Positions 45,206 through 56,229 of a stretch of DNA of 64,000 nt are shown here, in pieces. Where the stretch lies: NCBI GenBank assembly GCA_035926095.1, contig JAVRQT010000017.1, forward strand, positions 620,001-684,000, given 5' to 3'. Both the position numbers and the translations under genes were made by a program. A model generated the notes under the pieces. It did not search any database. It worked only from the letters and a program-made list of their open reading frames with translations, and had not been told where the DNA came from. This stretch comes from Elasticomyces elasticus (lineage: Eukaryota > Ascomycota > Dothideomycetes > Mycosphaerellales > Teratosphaeriaceae). The first letter of the stretch is position 1. Each line of letters begins with the position of its first letter.

Positions 45206-46042
45206 TTACAATGTGATGGCGTCATTCTCATCATACGCCGACAGACCATCGCGCTGCTCTCGGTGTGCCGCGCACTCCTGCAAGGTCCAGAGATATCTAG
45301 ACGGCATGCGGTCCTTGCCCGTAAGCCAGAGGGGTGTGGCGTTCGCCACTGCGTCCTTTTGATGTTGCCTCTTGTTCTTACTTCCGCGCGTTGGTGGATG
45401 CGTATTGTTCGCCCAATACATGTGCTTGATGTCTTTGAGTATAGCGTTGCTATCCAGGAGATCCCGCTTACCGTCAGCATTGGTGGCGTACTTGCGCAGA
45501 TCATAGACCGTGATGAGGTGCTTGAGAGCGGCCAAGATATGCTCTTTTGATCGATACTTGTAGTCTGCATGGCCAGAGTGCTCCTTCACGACTTCGATGT
45601 CGCAGAGTAGGATCCACATGGCGCGCTGGATGAAGGAGTTCACTTCGCCTTGCGACGACCGAATCGACGCCGGCTCTGCAGCTTGTTCGAACGCTGGCAG
45701 GTCTTCCTCGACGAATGTGTCGGTGTCATAGTCGTAGAGGTTCAGTATGGCAGGGTGAACGCCTTCAAGTCTGACACGGCAGAGCACGTCGACTCGATCT
45801 TCGAAGTGATTGAAGGGAATGATTGCTTCTCTAGCCAAATCCTCAGCAACAGCACGAAAGCTGGTCAGATTGTGCACACGACGCGTCTGCAACCCGTTGT
45901 GGTAGAAGGTGTGCCTGGCTAGAAGGTCGTTGATGGCAGCGGCCTGCTTGTCGCGGCTGTCTAGGTCGCCGGGGTGGTGCTGGAGCAGGTAGAGTACCCC
46001 ACGGATTGCATCATGTCGATCTTGGCTGATGTGATTAGGCAT
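45206..46042 (-). CDS. Unknown 278-residue protein
   Basis: A single exon from the ATG at 46042 (MPNHISQDRHDAIRGVLYLL) to a stop at 45206. The sequence looks like a folded, mostly helical protein (LREAIIPFNHF-like helices, YKYRSKEHILAALKHLITVY). It has a basic loop (RGSKNKRQHQKD) near residue 220 and ends DGLSAYDENDAITL. I recognise no domain. The stop codon TAA sits inside a strong splice-donor string (TTGTAAGC), so a spliced form with a different C-terminus is possible. Confidence 0.55.
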   Translation of the reverse strand: MPNHISQDRHDAIRGVLYLLQHHPGDLDSRDKQAAAINDLLARHTFYHNGLQTRRVHNLTSFRAVAEDLAREAIIPFNHFEDRVDVLCRVRLEGVHPAILNLYDYDTDTFVEEDLPAFEQAAEPASIRSSQGEVNSFIQRAMWILLCDIEVVKEHSGHADYKYRSKEHILAALKHLITVYDLRKYATNADGKRDLLDSNAILKDIKHMYWANNTHPPTRGSKNKRQHQKDAVANATPLWLTGKDRMPSRYLWTLQECAAHREQRDGLSAYDENDAITL

Positions 46043-46673
46043 GGTGCTACACTTGCGCGGCGTTGATGCTGTTGATGCTGATGTCGCGAAAGATGAGAGG
46101 GGACAAGAGGAAGCCGAGAGAAGACACTCAGGTTCGGCTGGTACCGAATCGCGCTAACCCGGCGTATCTTCGGTTCACGAACCAGGCAGTCACGATCATA
46201 TCATGCTGTCACTTGTCTGCAATAATGCATTCGTGCGTTCCTCGTACGGCTTACCGATGCACTGCACCAATCACAATATCCCAGGCGTCCCTCATGCACC
46301 GAAGCTACACTCACCAACCTTGCAAGTGACCAAGCAAAACATTCGTAGCTGCAACCAATGCAATAGCAGCCTCAGTAATCTCCAGAGCTTCTAGCCCATG
46401 TTCTCCTAGCCTGATTGCCATGCACACTGCCGCGCCTTCGAACGACTCTGCCTCTACCCGCCTCCTGCACGGACTCCAGCGCATGCATCCGCCATCCCAG
46501 TGGAGCACATCGGCCACGAACGGCGGTGAAGCAAAATTATGAGGTGTGCTGATATATCATAGTAACCCACCACAGCGTACGAATGACTGTTGGGCGTGGG
46601 TGACTTTAGTGTGCGTATTCTGTGTTCGTAGACACGAAGTGAAGTCGTGTCTGAAAAAGTGGAGCTTTCGGCG
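46043..46673. other. Intergenic, left flank of the inverted-repeat element
   Basis: No gene is called. A perfect 8-bp stem with a 7-nt loop (AGACACGA / TCGTGTCT) lies at 46630-46652, just left of the element. Confidence 0.5.
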
Positions 46674-46715
46674 CAAACTAATTCCAAGTACAGAGCTGGC
46701 TAATTCCAAGTACAG
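46674..46715 (+). repeat. Left terminal inverted repeat of the element
   Basis: This 42-bp end has two direct copies of CTAATTCCAAGTACAG separated by AGCTGG. Its partner is at 47214-47255 in the opposite orientation. Confidence 0.75.
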
Positions 46716-47125
46716 CGGGGCTCAAATCTGCCGTGCTAGGTAGTAAGTGCCTCGTAACCCGATATTCGTACTAATAGAGGTGTCTAAGTTATACTAATTA
46801 AGGAAGTTGTCTCTCTACGTATAGTTCCTACTCTCGTAGCGTACGTTATATAGCTCTAGATCGTAGCTACCTAAGGTACTTCTCTCGACCTCGAAATCTA
46901 GTAATACCGTCGCCGTATACGTCGCTATATACGTCGTCGTCGTCGTGCGCTCGAGATTGCGACCGAGAAGAAAAGCGGAGCGGAGGTCTCGCGGGGCGGA
47001 GCTTCGAGAACTTCGAGATTCTTCGTAAGGGCGACGAGGTATCGAGGTAAGACGGTAACTTCTCGACGTCGTAGGTAGTGCGTTACGTAGCTACGACGTA
47101 GGCCTAGACGCTCTATGTTTTACTT

Positions 47126-47161
47126 CTTCGAGTTGCTACTACTCTTCGAGTTGCTACTACT
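47126..47161 (+). repeat. Two tandem 18-bp units
   Basis: CTTCGAGTTGCTACTACT occurs twice back to back inside the inverted-repeat element. Confidence 0.85.
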
Positions 47162-47213
47162 AGGAAAATGTATATAAGGGGGAAGATAGCACGTGCTTAC
47201 GGTAATTTACCGT

Positions 47214-47255
47214 GTGTACTTGGAACTAGCCGCTCCTGTACTTGGAATTAGTTTG
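47214..47255 (-). repeat. Right terminal inverted repeat of the element
   Basis: The reverse complement starts CAAACTAATTCCAAGTACAG, then differs from the left repeat by single-base indels around GGAGCGGCTAG before TTCCAAGTACA. Confidence 0.75.
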
Positions 47256-48503
47256 GGCCGAGCTTTCGCGGAGGCCTCCTGCGGACTCCCGACGACCTGT
47301 TCGTCCAGACAAACAACCACCCCATCACAGGCCATTCCTCGACGGCACCGATGCCTAGAAAGAGATAGCGAGCATACTTGTCGCTTATATACACAAAGCA
47401 GCGCGACGCAGGCTTGGTTAGACCTACCACCGCAGCCTGGAAGTCATATAGCGTTTCCCGGCTGGATCTCCCATCGAACTGGAACTTGCTATCCCCACAG
47501 TGCAGCAGCGACGAACAGGCGGTGTACTCTCCGAAATGAGTCTTATTGGAGCTGGTAGGTTAGTAGGCCGTATTTTCGATTTTCAGGATTCCAGTAGAAA
47601 TATGCCGTATATTCGAAGCCCGGCCGGTAACCCTCTCTGAAGCAGCACGCTATATTGTACCTACCAAACGGAGTATAGCGCCTCGAGCCTATTCGGCGTC
47701 GCGGAGATGCCAACGAGCAGCTGCCTTTCTTGATACGATAGAGTACCACATATCATGCATGGGCCCGACTGCAATTTACGTCGCAGCGCAGATTTCAGAG
47801 GACTGCGTCTCGGTATGCGCGGGTAGTTTGTCAATCGCTAGAGATCTCTCTTGGCGTGCCTGATCATGTTCCCACTGAACTTTCCTCCTGCGTGGCGATG
47901 GGCTCTGGTACGTGCTAACTCAGGTGCTGACAAGAAGATAGATCTGGCGACATTTGCATAGGCTACCCACCCATGTTGTGCTATGGCAAATCCATGTTGA
48001 CCAGAGGTCGTCAACCGAACGCATGGACGCACTACGAAACGCATGTACGGGCGATATGCGAACAGCCGTGCTCCAATGGGCTGCGTGAGACTTGTGGGAA
48101 TTGCGATCGCCAGTCCTTGCCTTACCGCGCACGATACCTGTCCCTGTTTCGCTAACGCACTGTCTCTCCGTGCCATTCAGCAGCCGCATTTATTATGAAC
48201 AAAGAAATCTCAAGATTGCAAGACGCCGGCACTGGCGATGACCAGGCGGGTCTTACCATCCTGACGATCCCCTGACGTGCAGGCAGACGTGCACCAGCAG
48301 TAGCTCGTCCTGCCCATTGCCAGATCTGCGGTTGCTAATGCACACTGTACCTAGACGCGCAGCAAGCTACCGCTTCCCAGGAAGCAGAATTTCCCGTCCT
48401 GCTCCCGTTCGTGTGGCCAGTAAGTCTGTAATCACGCACTCGTTTTGCAATCTTACGGACGGACACACTTCGCTTTCAGTCCTCTTTCACGGCTTCTCAG
48501 CTG
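47256..48503. other. Gene-free right flank of the element
   Basis: 1.25 kb between the element and the Hsp70-like gene. Short frames (for example 47543-47749 minus, with GRYNIACCFREGYRPGFEY) have no recognised relatives and may be decayed sequence. The last part must contain the Hsp70-like promoter. Confidence 0.4.
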
Positions 48504-50897
48504 ATGATGGCGTCGCTCGGAGACCTTGCCAGACATGAAGCAGTTCTCCGCATGAACTTGGACTACGGCAGTGGCCAGCTCAAGGTCGCTGCGCAGCATG
48601 TTCGCGCAGGCCAGCGAATCGACCAAACGGAGATCGACCAGATACCATTGCAAGAAGGCTGGTATACGCTGGAGCAGATTCTTGTGTTTGATGGCGAGGA
48701 CATTATCTGCGGCACGAATGATGTCGAAAGCTGGGCTGCACAGCATCCCAACGAGCACCACAAGATCGTACAGGACCTAAAGCTCTGCCTGTGCGAGGGT
48801 TATAAGAATACAATGGCTGCTAAGAGGGTGTGGGAGGCTGTCGGTGAGAACGTGGGCAACATGACAGTAATCCAGAATATGCTTGGCAAACACTTTCGCT
48901 GGATCCGGGAACGTGTCGTCGACTACTATCGGAGTGAGCATACGAGCGGCATCCATCCCGACGACGGTGACGACATCGATTGGGACAAGATCAAGAAGGA
49001 ACTTATCATCACTGTGCCCTGTAATTGGGGTGACGAAGCTCACGGTATCGTACGCAACGCGGCGGACGACGCGGGATTTAGTGAAGGCGACACACTTGAC
49101 ATCATATTTGAGCCAGTGGCAGCTGCTGCAGCAGACATGGAACGCATGCGCCGTCAAGGCGACATCAAATACAGCGATCAGGTGTGTTTTGCAGACATAG
49201 GCAAGGGCACGTTCGACATAGCCACTATTATGATGCCGGCACCACTTCCCGGCGAGTCTCGCCCAAGATATCCTATCGTCGGCACGCCCGTGGGTGACGA
49301 TGCGGGAGCTCATAAGACGCATGAGCACGCCTGGGAGCTTATTCAGACTCACCCGACCGTTCAGCTTTGGGGTGGTGTCTCGCGTATATGCCAGCTGCTT
49401 GGCAACATGTCGGAGTCAGAGTTTGCTCGGCGCTTCTCGGACGAGTTCGAGCTGCGTAAGAAAGGCTTTCCTGGCAGGCCCAACTACCCCATCACCGTTT
49501 CCGCCAAGGCTGGTTGGCAAAATGTCCCAGGTGGACAGCCGAACGTGCTCATCGATCTTTCGCAGTATGTTGATCGCACCACGGTGATATATCTATGCTG
49601 ACTGCATATATAGTGCCGACATGACGAGGATATTCAAATCCTGGACTGACCGCATGGAAAGGGTGCTGACGGAGTATCTGGAGAGACCGGACCAGGCCGA
49701 CGTGAGTACTACATTAAGCAGATCACGCTGTGTGTCACTGACAGCTTACCCAGTGCCGACATGTGATGCTCACGGGCGCGAGCCGACGCAACAAATACGT
49801 CGCAGACAGTCTAAAAGCTGCAATGACAAGGTGTGGTCGTCGCCTTTTCATCAGTCCCACCGAGTACCCAGTGACAAAAGGTGGCTTGATGCACTATCCA
49901 GAGCATACCGCAGCAGTACTGCCAACAGGATTCTGGTATCTTTCGCAATGGGAAGACGAGAGCTGGAGAGAACAGCATACAGATCTCGTCAAGCCGACCC
50001 GGAGTAGGAAGCGGAAATCAACTCATTTCGGATCCCGTAGGAAGGTGACGGCCCCGAGAGTGAACTACGTCAAGGATTCTATTGATGGAGCAATGAAGGC
50101 TCACGACCGCGTGATGACGATCATGAGCAGTGTCAATGGGCAAGCACCAGAAGGTAAGTCTATGCTCTAGCCGCCAGCTACCTGCATCTTCACACCAGCG
50201 CAAACTAGCTCGCTGTTGTAACCGACATGGGTGCGGTACATCACAAAGTCGAGTTGGACACAGCTGATCATCCATGCTCATCACAGGTCGACTCATTCCC
50301 CAGCTCTACCACATCGACGCAGATTTCAAGAGTCAAATTGTGATCGATATATACCATGCTCTTGAGCAACAGCGAGAGCACGGCCCACTTCGCGATAACA
50401 ACGGTGATGTTCGGGAGTGCTTCACGAAGTGGCCGCTACTGTTTGCCGATCTTGCCGACTGGGACGAGCTCGTGCAGCTGGGGTTCCAGGAAGAAAGTGT
50501 TGGTGAAGACGCAGCATACTACGCCATCACTGGCGTCATCGAGACGCATACCAGCGAGGACCGCCTCATGCTGACTCTCAGCTTGTTGTACCCAGACGAG
50601 GAACTCAAGTACAAGAAAGACGAAGGTGAGTGGCTGGACGGTTCGTGATGCTGAACTCCCGCTGATTTGTTCTTTCCAGCCGGCAACAATACCAACGATC
50701 TAGACCCTGGTGCACAGTACAGAACTTCTTTCGTCCAGACCAAGAACCTTTGGCGCTCAGACTGGCAGCACTCAGTTCTTGACGGCAACGGGCAGCATCT
50801 CCTGCGTGCCGACCTTGCCCCAATGCCCACTGCGCTGCAGACAACAGTAGAGGCCAATGTACGGCTCTCGCAGGAGCAGCAGACTCTCGGGGCATGA
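48504..50897 (+). CDS. Hsp70-like actin-fold ATPase (HSPA12-type), divergent
   Basis: Five exons (48504-49564, 49614-49701, 49754-50153, 50287-50625, 50680-50897) give 701 residues. The layout matches the fungal Hsp70-like family related to HSPA12. A phosphate-1 motif appears near the N-terminus (NLDYGSGQLKV), ELIITVPCNW and FEPVAAAAADM follow, phosphate-2 is FADIGKGTFDIAT, and the adenosine motif is HVMLTGASRRNKYV. The C-terminal part lacks a canonical Hsp70 substrate domain. Several motif residues differ from true Hsp70s (SG for TT in phosphate-1, K in DIGKGT), so ATPase activity is uncertain. Such proteins form large variable families in filamentous fungi. The gene converges on a HET-domain gene and lies next to a transposon relic. 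Confidence 0.82.
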
Positions 50898-51462
50898 GGG
50901 TATCGCCTTGTGAGAGGACTGCCGCGGACGGAGATGAAGTCGAGACGCATGGTCCTTCGGCCAAGCGGTCGCGCTCAACTCGGTCACACTCCCACTTACA
51001 CGACGCCATGCAGCTTCCAACGCTTCGACGCCACCAATTACGCCAGGATCACCCTCAACACCCTCGTCTGAATTGTTCACTGGCCGCGCTCGGTCCACAG
51101 CAACGCCACTTACCAAGAGAGACGACTATGACGACGAGAAGATGTCTCTGTATGCTGAGCAGTTCATTGAGCGATCGAGGCAGGTCTCTGAAGCCCCAGC
51201 GGAGGTGTGGGAGCTGCTGCAACGTTTCGGAACGCCTGCTATCTCCTTGCTCCCACGAGGTCGCGAGAGCGTCGATGGTGGGCGATAGTATGCAGGTATT
51301 TTCGGAGAGTATAGTCCCGCATTCTCGGACGGCATGATATCCTTGACTCGTTGGCACCGTCTAGAGTTGTCCAGAAGCTCACAGCGTACCTCTTCAAGTC
51401 TTCTGTATAATTCTGGGTTCCATCCTGGTTCTCTGACGTAGTGTCGGCCTGTGCTAGATCCC
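50898..51462. other. Convergent intergenic region with a protein-like frame
   Basis: 565 bp between the Hsp70-like and HET stops. A plus-strand frame ending at 51288 (with DDYDDEKMSLYAEQFIERS) has a protein-like, helical, charged composition. It has no clear start or splice partner. It could be a small gene or an alternative exon. I do not call it. Confidence 0.3.
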
Positions 51463-53050
51463 TCAGACAAGCTGGATTGTGGATAGCGTTGGCAGCTGTG
51501 CCTGACCCCTCTTGAACGGCATCTGGAAGCACAATCCGCCCAGCTGATACGCAGGCCACCGTTCGAAAGAGCTGACCTGCTCGATAGGCGTGAGAACGTA
51601 AACTATACTACTGTCTTCATGATCTGTGATCACGAATAGGACCTGGTTTGTCGCTGCCATAGACGCAAGAGCGCTTTTTAGCCCTTCGGACCAGAAGTTG
51701 TTCCAAGGATGAGCGGTCAAGCGGCACGAATCACACTGTCCCGATTCGACATGCATCGGAGGGATACACGGTTGAAGAATAGATCCCTGTACCAGTAGTG
51801 TTTGATCTTTGAACTCCACGCTCGGTTCGATGGGAAGCTGTCCCGATTTCTCGTACACAGTGATCTTGCGACACAGACTGGCTATCGTGGTTGCATGAGC
51901 GCGAACCAGTTTCTTTTCGTCAAGTCCTGTTCGCCAATCCGGGACCCACGATGGTACAGAGTTGATGCCAAAGACTGTCGCACATGCTAATAGTGCTTGC
52001 AGTACTAGCACTGAACGTTTCACCATTTGGGACGCAACTGCAAGATATACTTCCTCGACAGGTATGGCGTAATCGATTGGGATACCGCCAGTATCTGTGG
52101 AGACGTGTAGAAGTGCGTATATGAAATCATGCGGCTGCGAACACTGCAAGGCCCGGCTGTTGTAAAGCTCGAACAGGAGCGGACGCGGAGATGCGCTGTC
52201 CATAGTTGGCATGATAGTTATCACACTGGCACCGCTTAGCTTCAGCAGCGTGGCCACTTTTCGACGTGGAAGCTGGAACGTGTGCTCTCCGAGGCGGAAC
52301 CACCGGGACTTGGTTGAGAGCCTGTACTCTTGTAAAACTACTGGGCGCTCAGCTATCAGTCTTAGACTCTTGACGGTAAGCTTCGAACTTACCCCACCGA
52401 CGTTGAAACCAAGGCCTCCGCAGAAGGAGCTCTGCCGCCATGTTGGGCAAAGTCTCACGGTCTTCCCACGTCCCATTGCGAATCATCATTACGATTTCGT
52501 GCTCCAGCGTCTGTGTTACTAGGTCTTGTGCACTTTCACCAAGCCATACCTCAAGTTGCTTGGACAGTCGATATATGTCGGCCATTCTAGACACTTGCTG
52601 GCTTCGTTCGGCCACATCCAGTTGATTTATGGATATAGCATCTATCCACAGCCATTTGGTGAGTGGTTGGATTAAAATGCTCGAGTTCTCAAAGTCCTGC
52701 TCGGGAGCACTAAACTCTGCTCGAAAGCGTCTAAGAGCCTGCAGCAGGTTCGCGGTCACTGGAATGCGGCAATCGTCGCAATAAATAACATCACTCAGGT
52801 GAGATCCATCAGGGTAAGTCGGACCCCAAGCATAGGAAAGTGTCCTGTATTGTTCCCCGCCCTTGCGGCGTGCTAGATCTATGGTCTTCATGCGGCAGTG
52901 AATGGGAGCTTCGAGATTCCTCGCCGGCTCGAGGTATAAGACTCGTATTTCGTCATCAGACAGCTGGGTGTACCGGTACAACGGAGGTTGTGCGTCGGGT
53001 CCTGCGTTAGAACTTGCAGCCATATTGACTATCTCGCGGGACTCACTCAT
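51463..53050 (-). CDS. HET-domain (heterokaryon incompatibility) protein
   Basis: Two exons (53050-52393, 52340-51463) give 511 residues. The HET domain covers roughly residues 60-220: YRTLSYAWGP, VTANLLQALRRFR, LWIDAISINQLDVAERSQQV, MADIYRLSKQLEVWLGES and FQRRW. HET domains are TIR-related death effectors in fungal allorecognition, though most family members have no tested role. The 52-nt intron lies in the conserved RRW-VxQE region. After the domain come FIYALLHV, PIDYAIPVEEVYLAVASQMV and WVPDW, typical of HET proteins. Start at MSESREIV is preferred; MAASSNAG nine codons on is possible. There is no NACHT or repeat domain. Confidence 0.88.
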
Positions 53051-53393
53051 TCGAGACTTAGTTTGCCAAAGGTGAGTAGACGGCTCCGAGTAAGAATCGA
53101 CATAACAGATGGGATAACCTGTGTTACCTGCCAATGGGGCTGTGTAAGGCTGCAGATGAACTGTTTTAAGTCTCTGACCTCGTGAACGATTGCGTTGTTG
53201 ACACGGCTATGCGGCAGTGGAAAAGTTCCTGCATGTCCACGCCGCTATGGCACTGGTTTGCGCCTGTTCAGATGGTAAATCCAATGGGCAGGATGGTCCG
53301 AACTGAGGTCGAAAGTCCACCGCGGAATGTTCCGTCTGTGCCAAGCATACCATCTCGTCTCTCAGAAGCCATTGCCATCTCCAACACCCAACC
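53051..53393. promoter_or_regulatory. Divergent promoter region
   Basis: 343 bp between the HET-gene start and the mitochondrial ribosomal protein start. No gene is seen. Confidence 0.45.
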
Positions 53394-54251
53394 ATGCCGC
53401 CCACCATGCACTGCTCCAGCGCCTCCCTCCTCCGCAGCGCCCTCCTCTCACCCACCCGCACCACAACCCCTCCTCCCGCCTTCCTCCTCCCAGCTTTCGC
53501 CCAGACAGCCCCCTTCTCCTCCTCCGCACCAAGCTCAGCCCGCAAAGACCACAACCGCAACCGCGGCGTCTCAGCCCTCCGCCACACCGGCCTAGGCAAA
53601 AACCAACGCCTCTCCGTTCGGCTGTCAAACCTCCCACAACCCGTCCTGGACCCGTTACGCAGGAGTGCAGTGAAAGTTGATGAAAACCACGGACTATGGG
53701 GTTTCTTCCCCAAAGAACGAACCCGCATCTCCACCCCGGAAGAATCAAACATGCACGGCCGCGCCTGGACTGTCCAAGAACTACGCGGCAAAGACTGGGA
53801 TGATCTGCACCGACTCTGGTGGGTGTGTGTGCGCGAGAAAAACCGTATCGCGACGACCGAAGTGGAGAGGAAGAGATTGGGTGGTAGGTTTGGGATGTAC
53901 GGGGATCATGAGAGTGGTCAGAGGGTAGCGGAGGTCAAGGGAACGATGCGGTGTATTAAGTTTGTGTTGACTGAGAGGTGGTATGCGTGGGAGAATGCGA
54001 GGGAGGCGGGGATGGAGGATCCGGAGGTGGATTTGTATGCTGATGTTGATGGGGGGCAACGTGCTTACCTGCCGCAGGAGGAGGGCGAGGAGGTGGGTTT
54101 ATGTTGATGGTTGTGGGTGTTGGGTTTGTGCTAATGTGTTTTCTAGACGCTTTCGCTGGGCAGTGAGGACGATGCGAGGACGGGCCCCAATCAAGGGCTG
54201 CCGCCGCCTGTTGAGTCGACGGTATCTAGTGAGGCTAGAGTACGAGTATGA
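53394..54251 (+). CDS. MRPL4: Mitochondrial large-subunit ribosomal protein uL29m (Mrpl4/MRP-L47)
   Basis: Two exons (53394-54092, 54147-54251) give 267 residues. The N-terminus is an Ala/Ser/Thr/Arg-rich mitochondrial presequence (MPPTMHCSSASLLRSALL). The conserved MRP-L47 core is NHGLWGFFPKERTRISTPEE, then GRAWTVQELRGKDWDDLHRL and WWVCVREKNRIATTEVERKR, the last being the uL29 helical hairpin, and a fungal extension KFVLTERWYAWENARE follows. The terminal 54-nt intron (GTGGGT donor, TGCTAAT branch) adds an acidic tail TLSLGSEDDARTGPNQG. Nearby codon use is strongly C-rich at the start. Confidence 0.93.
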
Positions 54252-54545
54252 GGCCGAGGTGTGCTGTACGATATGTGTACGAAGACGAGATGTGGGAACC
54301 GAATGTTGTTGGCCAAAAGCTGTCTTACCGAACAGCCACTGTGCATTGCTCTGTAAATCATCTGTACAACAGCCAAATGTACAGATCTATATCTCTTACA
54401 GTCACATTCCTGCCATTGGCGTTTTCGTATTCGAGCTCTTGGACTCGGCATGTGATGTTTTGCCCCACGTCACTCTGCCTCGAACCAACAACACTCCCTT
54501 GACCGCCCAAACAATACACACCCGATAACAACACCACCTACTTCC
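54252..54545. other. Short intergenic region, GDI1 promoter
   Basis: 294 bp between two plus-strand genes, becoming CA/CT-rich just before the GDI1 ATG. No gene is seen. Confidence 0.45.
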
Positions 54546-56013
54546 ATGATGGACGAAATCGCGCCCTCCTACGACGTAGTAGTCCTAGGCACCGGCCTAA
54601 CAGAATGCATCCTCTCCGGCGTCCTGTCTGTCAAAGGCGCCAAAGTCCTGCACATGGACCGCAACGACCACTACGGCGGCGAAGCAGCTTCCGTAAACCT
54701 CGAGACGCTCTTCCGCAAATACAACAACTTCACGCCCGGCACGGAACCCTGGAAGAAATACGGTCGCGCGAACGATTGGAATATCGATCTCGTGCCCAAG
54801 TTGTTGATGAGCAATGGCGAGTTGACGAATATCCTGGTTAGCACGGATGTGACACGGTATATTGAGTTCAAGCAGGTGGCGGGGAGTTTCGTGCAGCAGG
54901 GGATGGGTGCTAGGGCTACGGTTGCGAAGGTGCCGAGTGATGCTGGGGAGGCGTTGAGAAGTCCGTTGATGGGGATTTTTGAGAAGAGGAGGGCGAGGAA
55001 CTTTTTGTCGTGGGTGGCGGCGTTTGATGAGGCGGATCCTAAGACACATAATGGTGCGCTCTATCTATTGAAGATGTATGGCAGGTGTGGGTGACTGATT
55101 TATCGTAGGAATGAACCTCTCTCAAACAACCATGAAACTCGTCTACGACAAGTTCGGCCTCGAAGCCACGACCCGCGACTTCGTAGGCCACAGCATGGCC
55201 CTCTACCCGACAGACGACTACATCGACAAGCGCGGCATGGCCAAAGACTGCGTGGAGCGGATCCGGTTGTACGTCAATTCCATGGCCCGGTACGGCAAAT
55301 CGCCTTACATCTACCCTCTGTACGGTCTAGGAGAGCTCCCACAAGGCTTCGCTCGATTGTCGGCAATCTACGGCGGGACGTACATGCTCAACACCACCGT
55401 GGATCAAGTCGAGTACGATGGTGAAGGTAAAGTCTCCGGGATCTCAGCGACGATGAAAGAGCGTGGCGAAGAGGGTGAGGGCATGAAGTTCTCCACCAAA
55501 TGCAAGAAAATCATCGCCGACCCGTCGTACTTCCCGGATAAAGTGCAAGTCGTCGGCCACATGCTGAAAGCAATCTGCATCCTCAACCATCCCATCGACT
55601 CGACGAACAACAGCGATAGTTTCCAACTCATCATCCCGCAGTCGCAAGTCGGTCGCTCACACGACATCTACATTGCCTGCGTCAGCTCCGCACACAATGT
55701 CTGTCCGAAGGGATATTATATCGCTATTGTGAGTACGATTGCGGAGACGAATGCCAACCACCACCTTGAACTTGCTCCTGGACTGGAGAGATTGGGTAAG
55801 ATCGAGGAGAAGTTCATGGGCAAGCCAATTCCGATTTATGCTCCGAAGGCGGATGGGAAGGCGGATAATGTTTTTATCAGCAAGAGCTACGATGCCGAGT
55901 CTCACTTCGAGACGACCACTGATGATGTACGCGACTTGTACCGAAGGGCAGAGGGCGAGGAGTTGAAGGTGGAGGGGTTGAAGGATGGGCAGAATCTGGT
56001 TGCGGAGGAGTAG
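54546..56013 (+). CDS. GDI1: Rab GDP-dissociation inhibitor
   Basis: Two exons (54546-55053, 55109-56013) give 470 residues. GDI extracts prenylated Rab/Ypt GTPases in the GDP state from membranes and recycles them through the cytosol; it is essential in yeast. The N-terminal dinucleotide-fold-like motif YDVVVLGTGLTECILSG and HMDRNDHYGGEAASVNL form the Rab-binding platform with KLLMSNGELTNILV and RYIEFKQVAGSF. Later blocks YPLYGLGELPQGFARLSA and GGTYMLN are also typical. The 55-nt intron with a GTGCGC donor and CGTAG acceptor keeps frame at HNG-MNLSQTT. Either of two adjacent Met codons may start. Confidence 0.95.
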
Positions 56014-56229
56014 AAATGTCACTCAAGATGAGGAATCACAACGAGCGAGACAGCATTCAGGCGTAGAGTAGGCTGGCGTTGATATCCACGTGCAATGAAG
56101 GTATGACAGCAATGACACCGTCTTGAACCTCGAGATGCAGCTCCCGGTCGCTTTGCAAACATGGACACAATTGGTTCGAAACGTACAGCAGTATCGACTA
56201 CAATATGTACAGCTCGTCTGGTGACCAAC
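56014..56229. other. Short convergent intergenic region
   Basis: 216 bp between the stops of GDI1 and the aldehyde dehydrogenase. Nothing is recognised. Confidence 0.5.

Larger units (their letters stand above)
46674..47255. mobile_element. Small inverted-repeat (MITE-like) element, probably RIP-mutated
   Basis: The two ends match as inverted repeats over about 41 bp with a few differences. The left end begins CAAACTAATTCCAAGTACAG, and the right end read on the minus strand begins identically. Within each end a 16-bp unit (CTAATTCCAAGTACAG) occurs twice, at 46678-46693 and 46700-46715 on the left. The roughly 500 bp inside is almost free of CpA and full of TpA, unlike its flanks, as expected after repeat-induced point mutation. 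It contains no coding frame. The size, inverted ends and lack of coding fit a non-autonomous DNA transposon relic. I see no clear target-site duplication. Confidence 0.7.

Noticed and set aside
51073..51288. Small plus-strand frame between the Hsp70-like and HET genes
   Set aside because: Protein-like composition but no start, splice partner or known domain; described only as part of the intergenic region.
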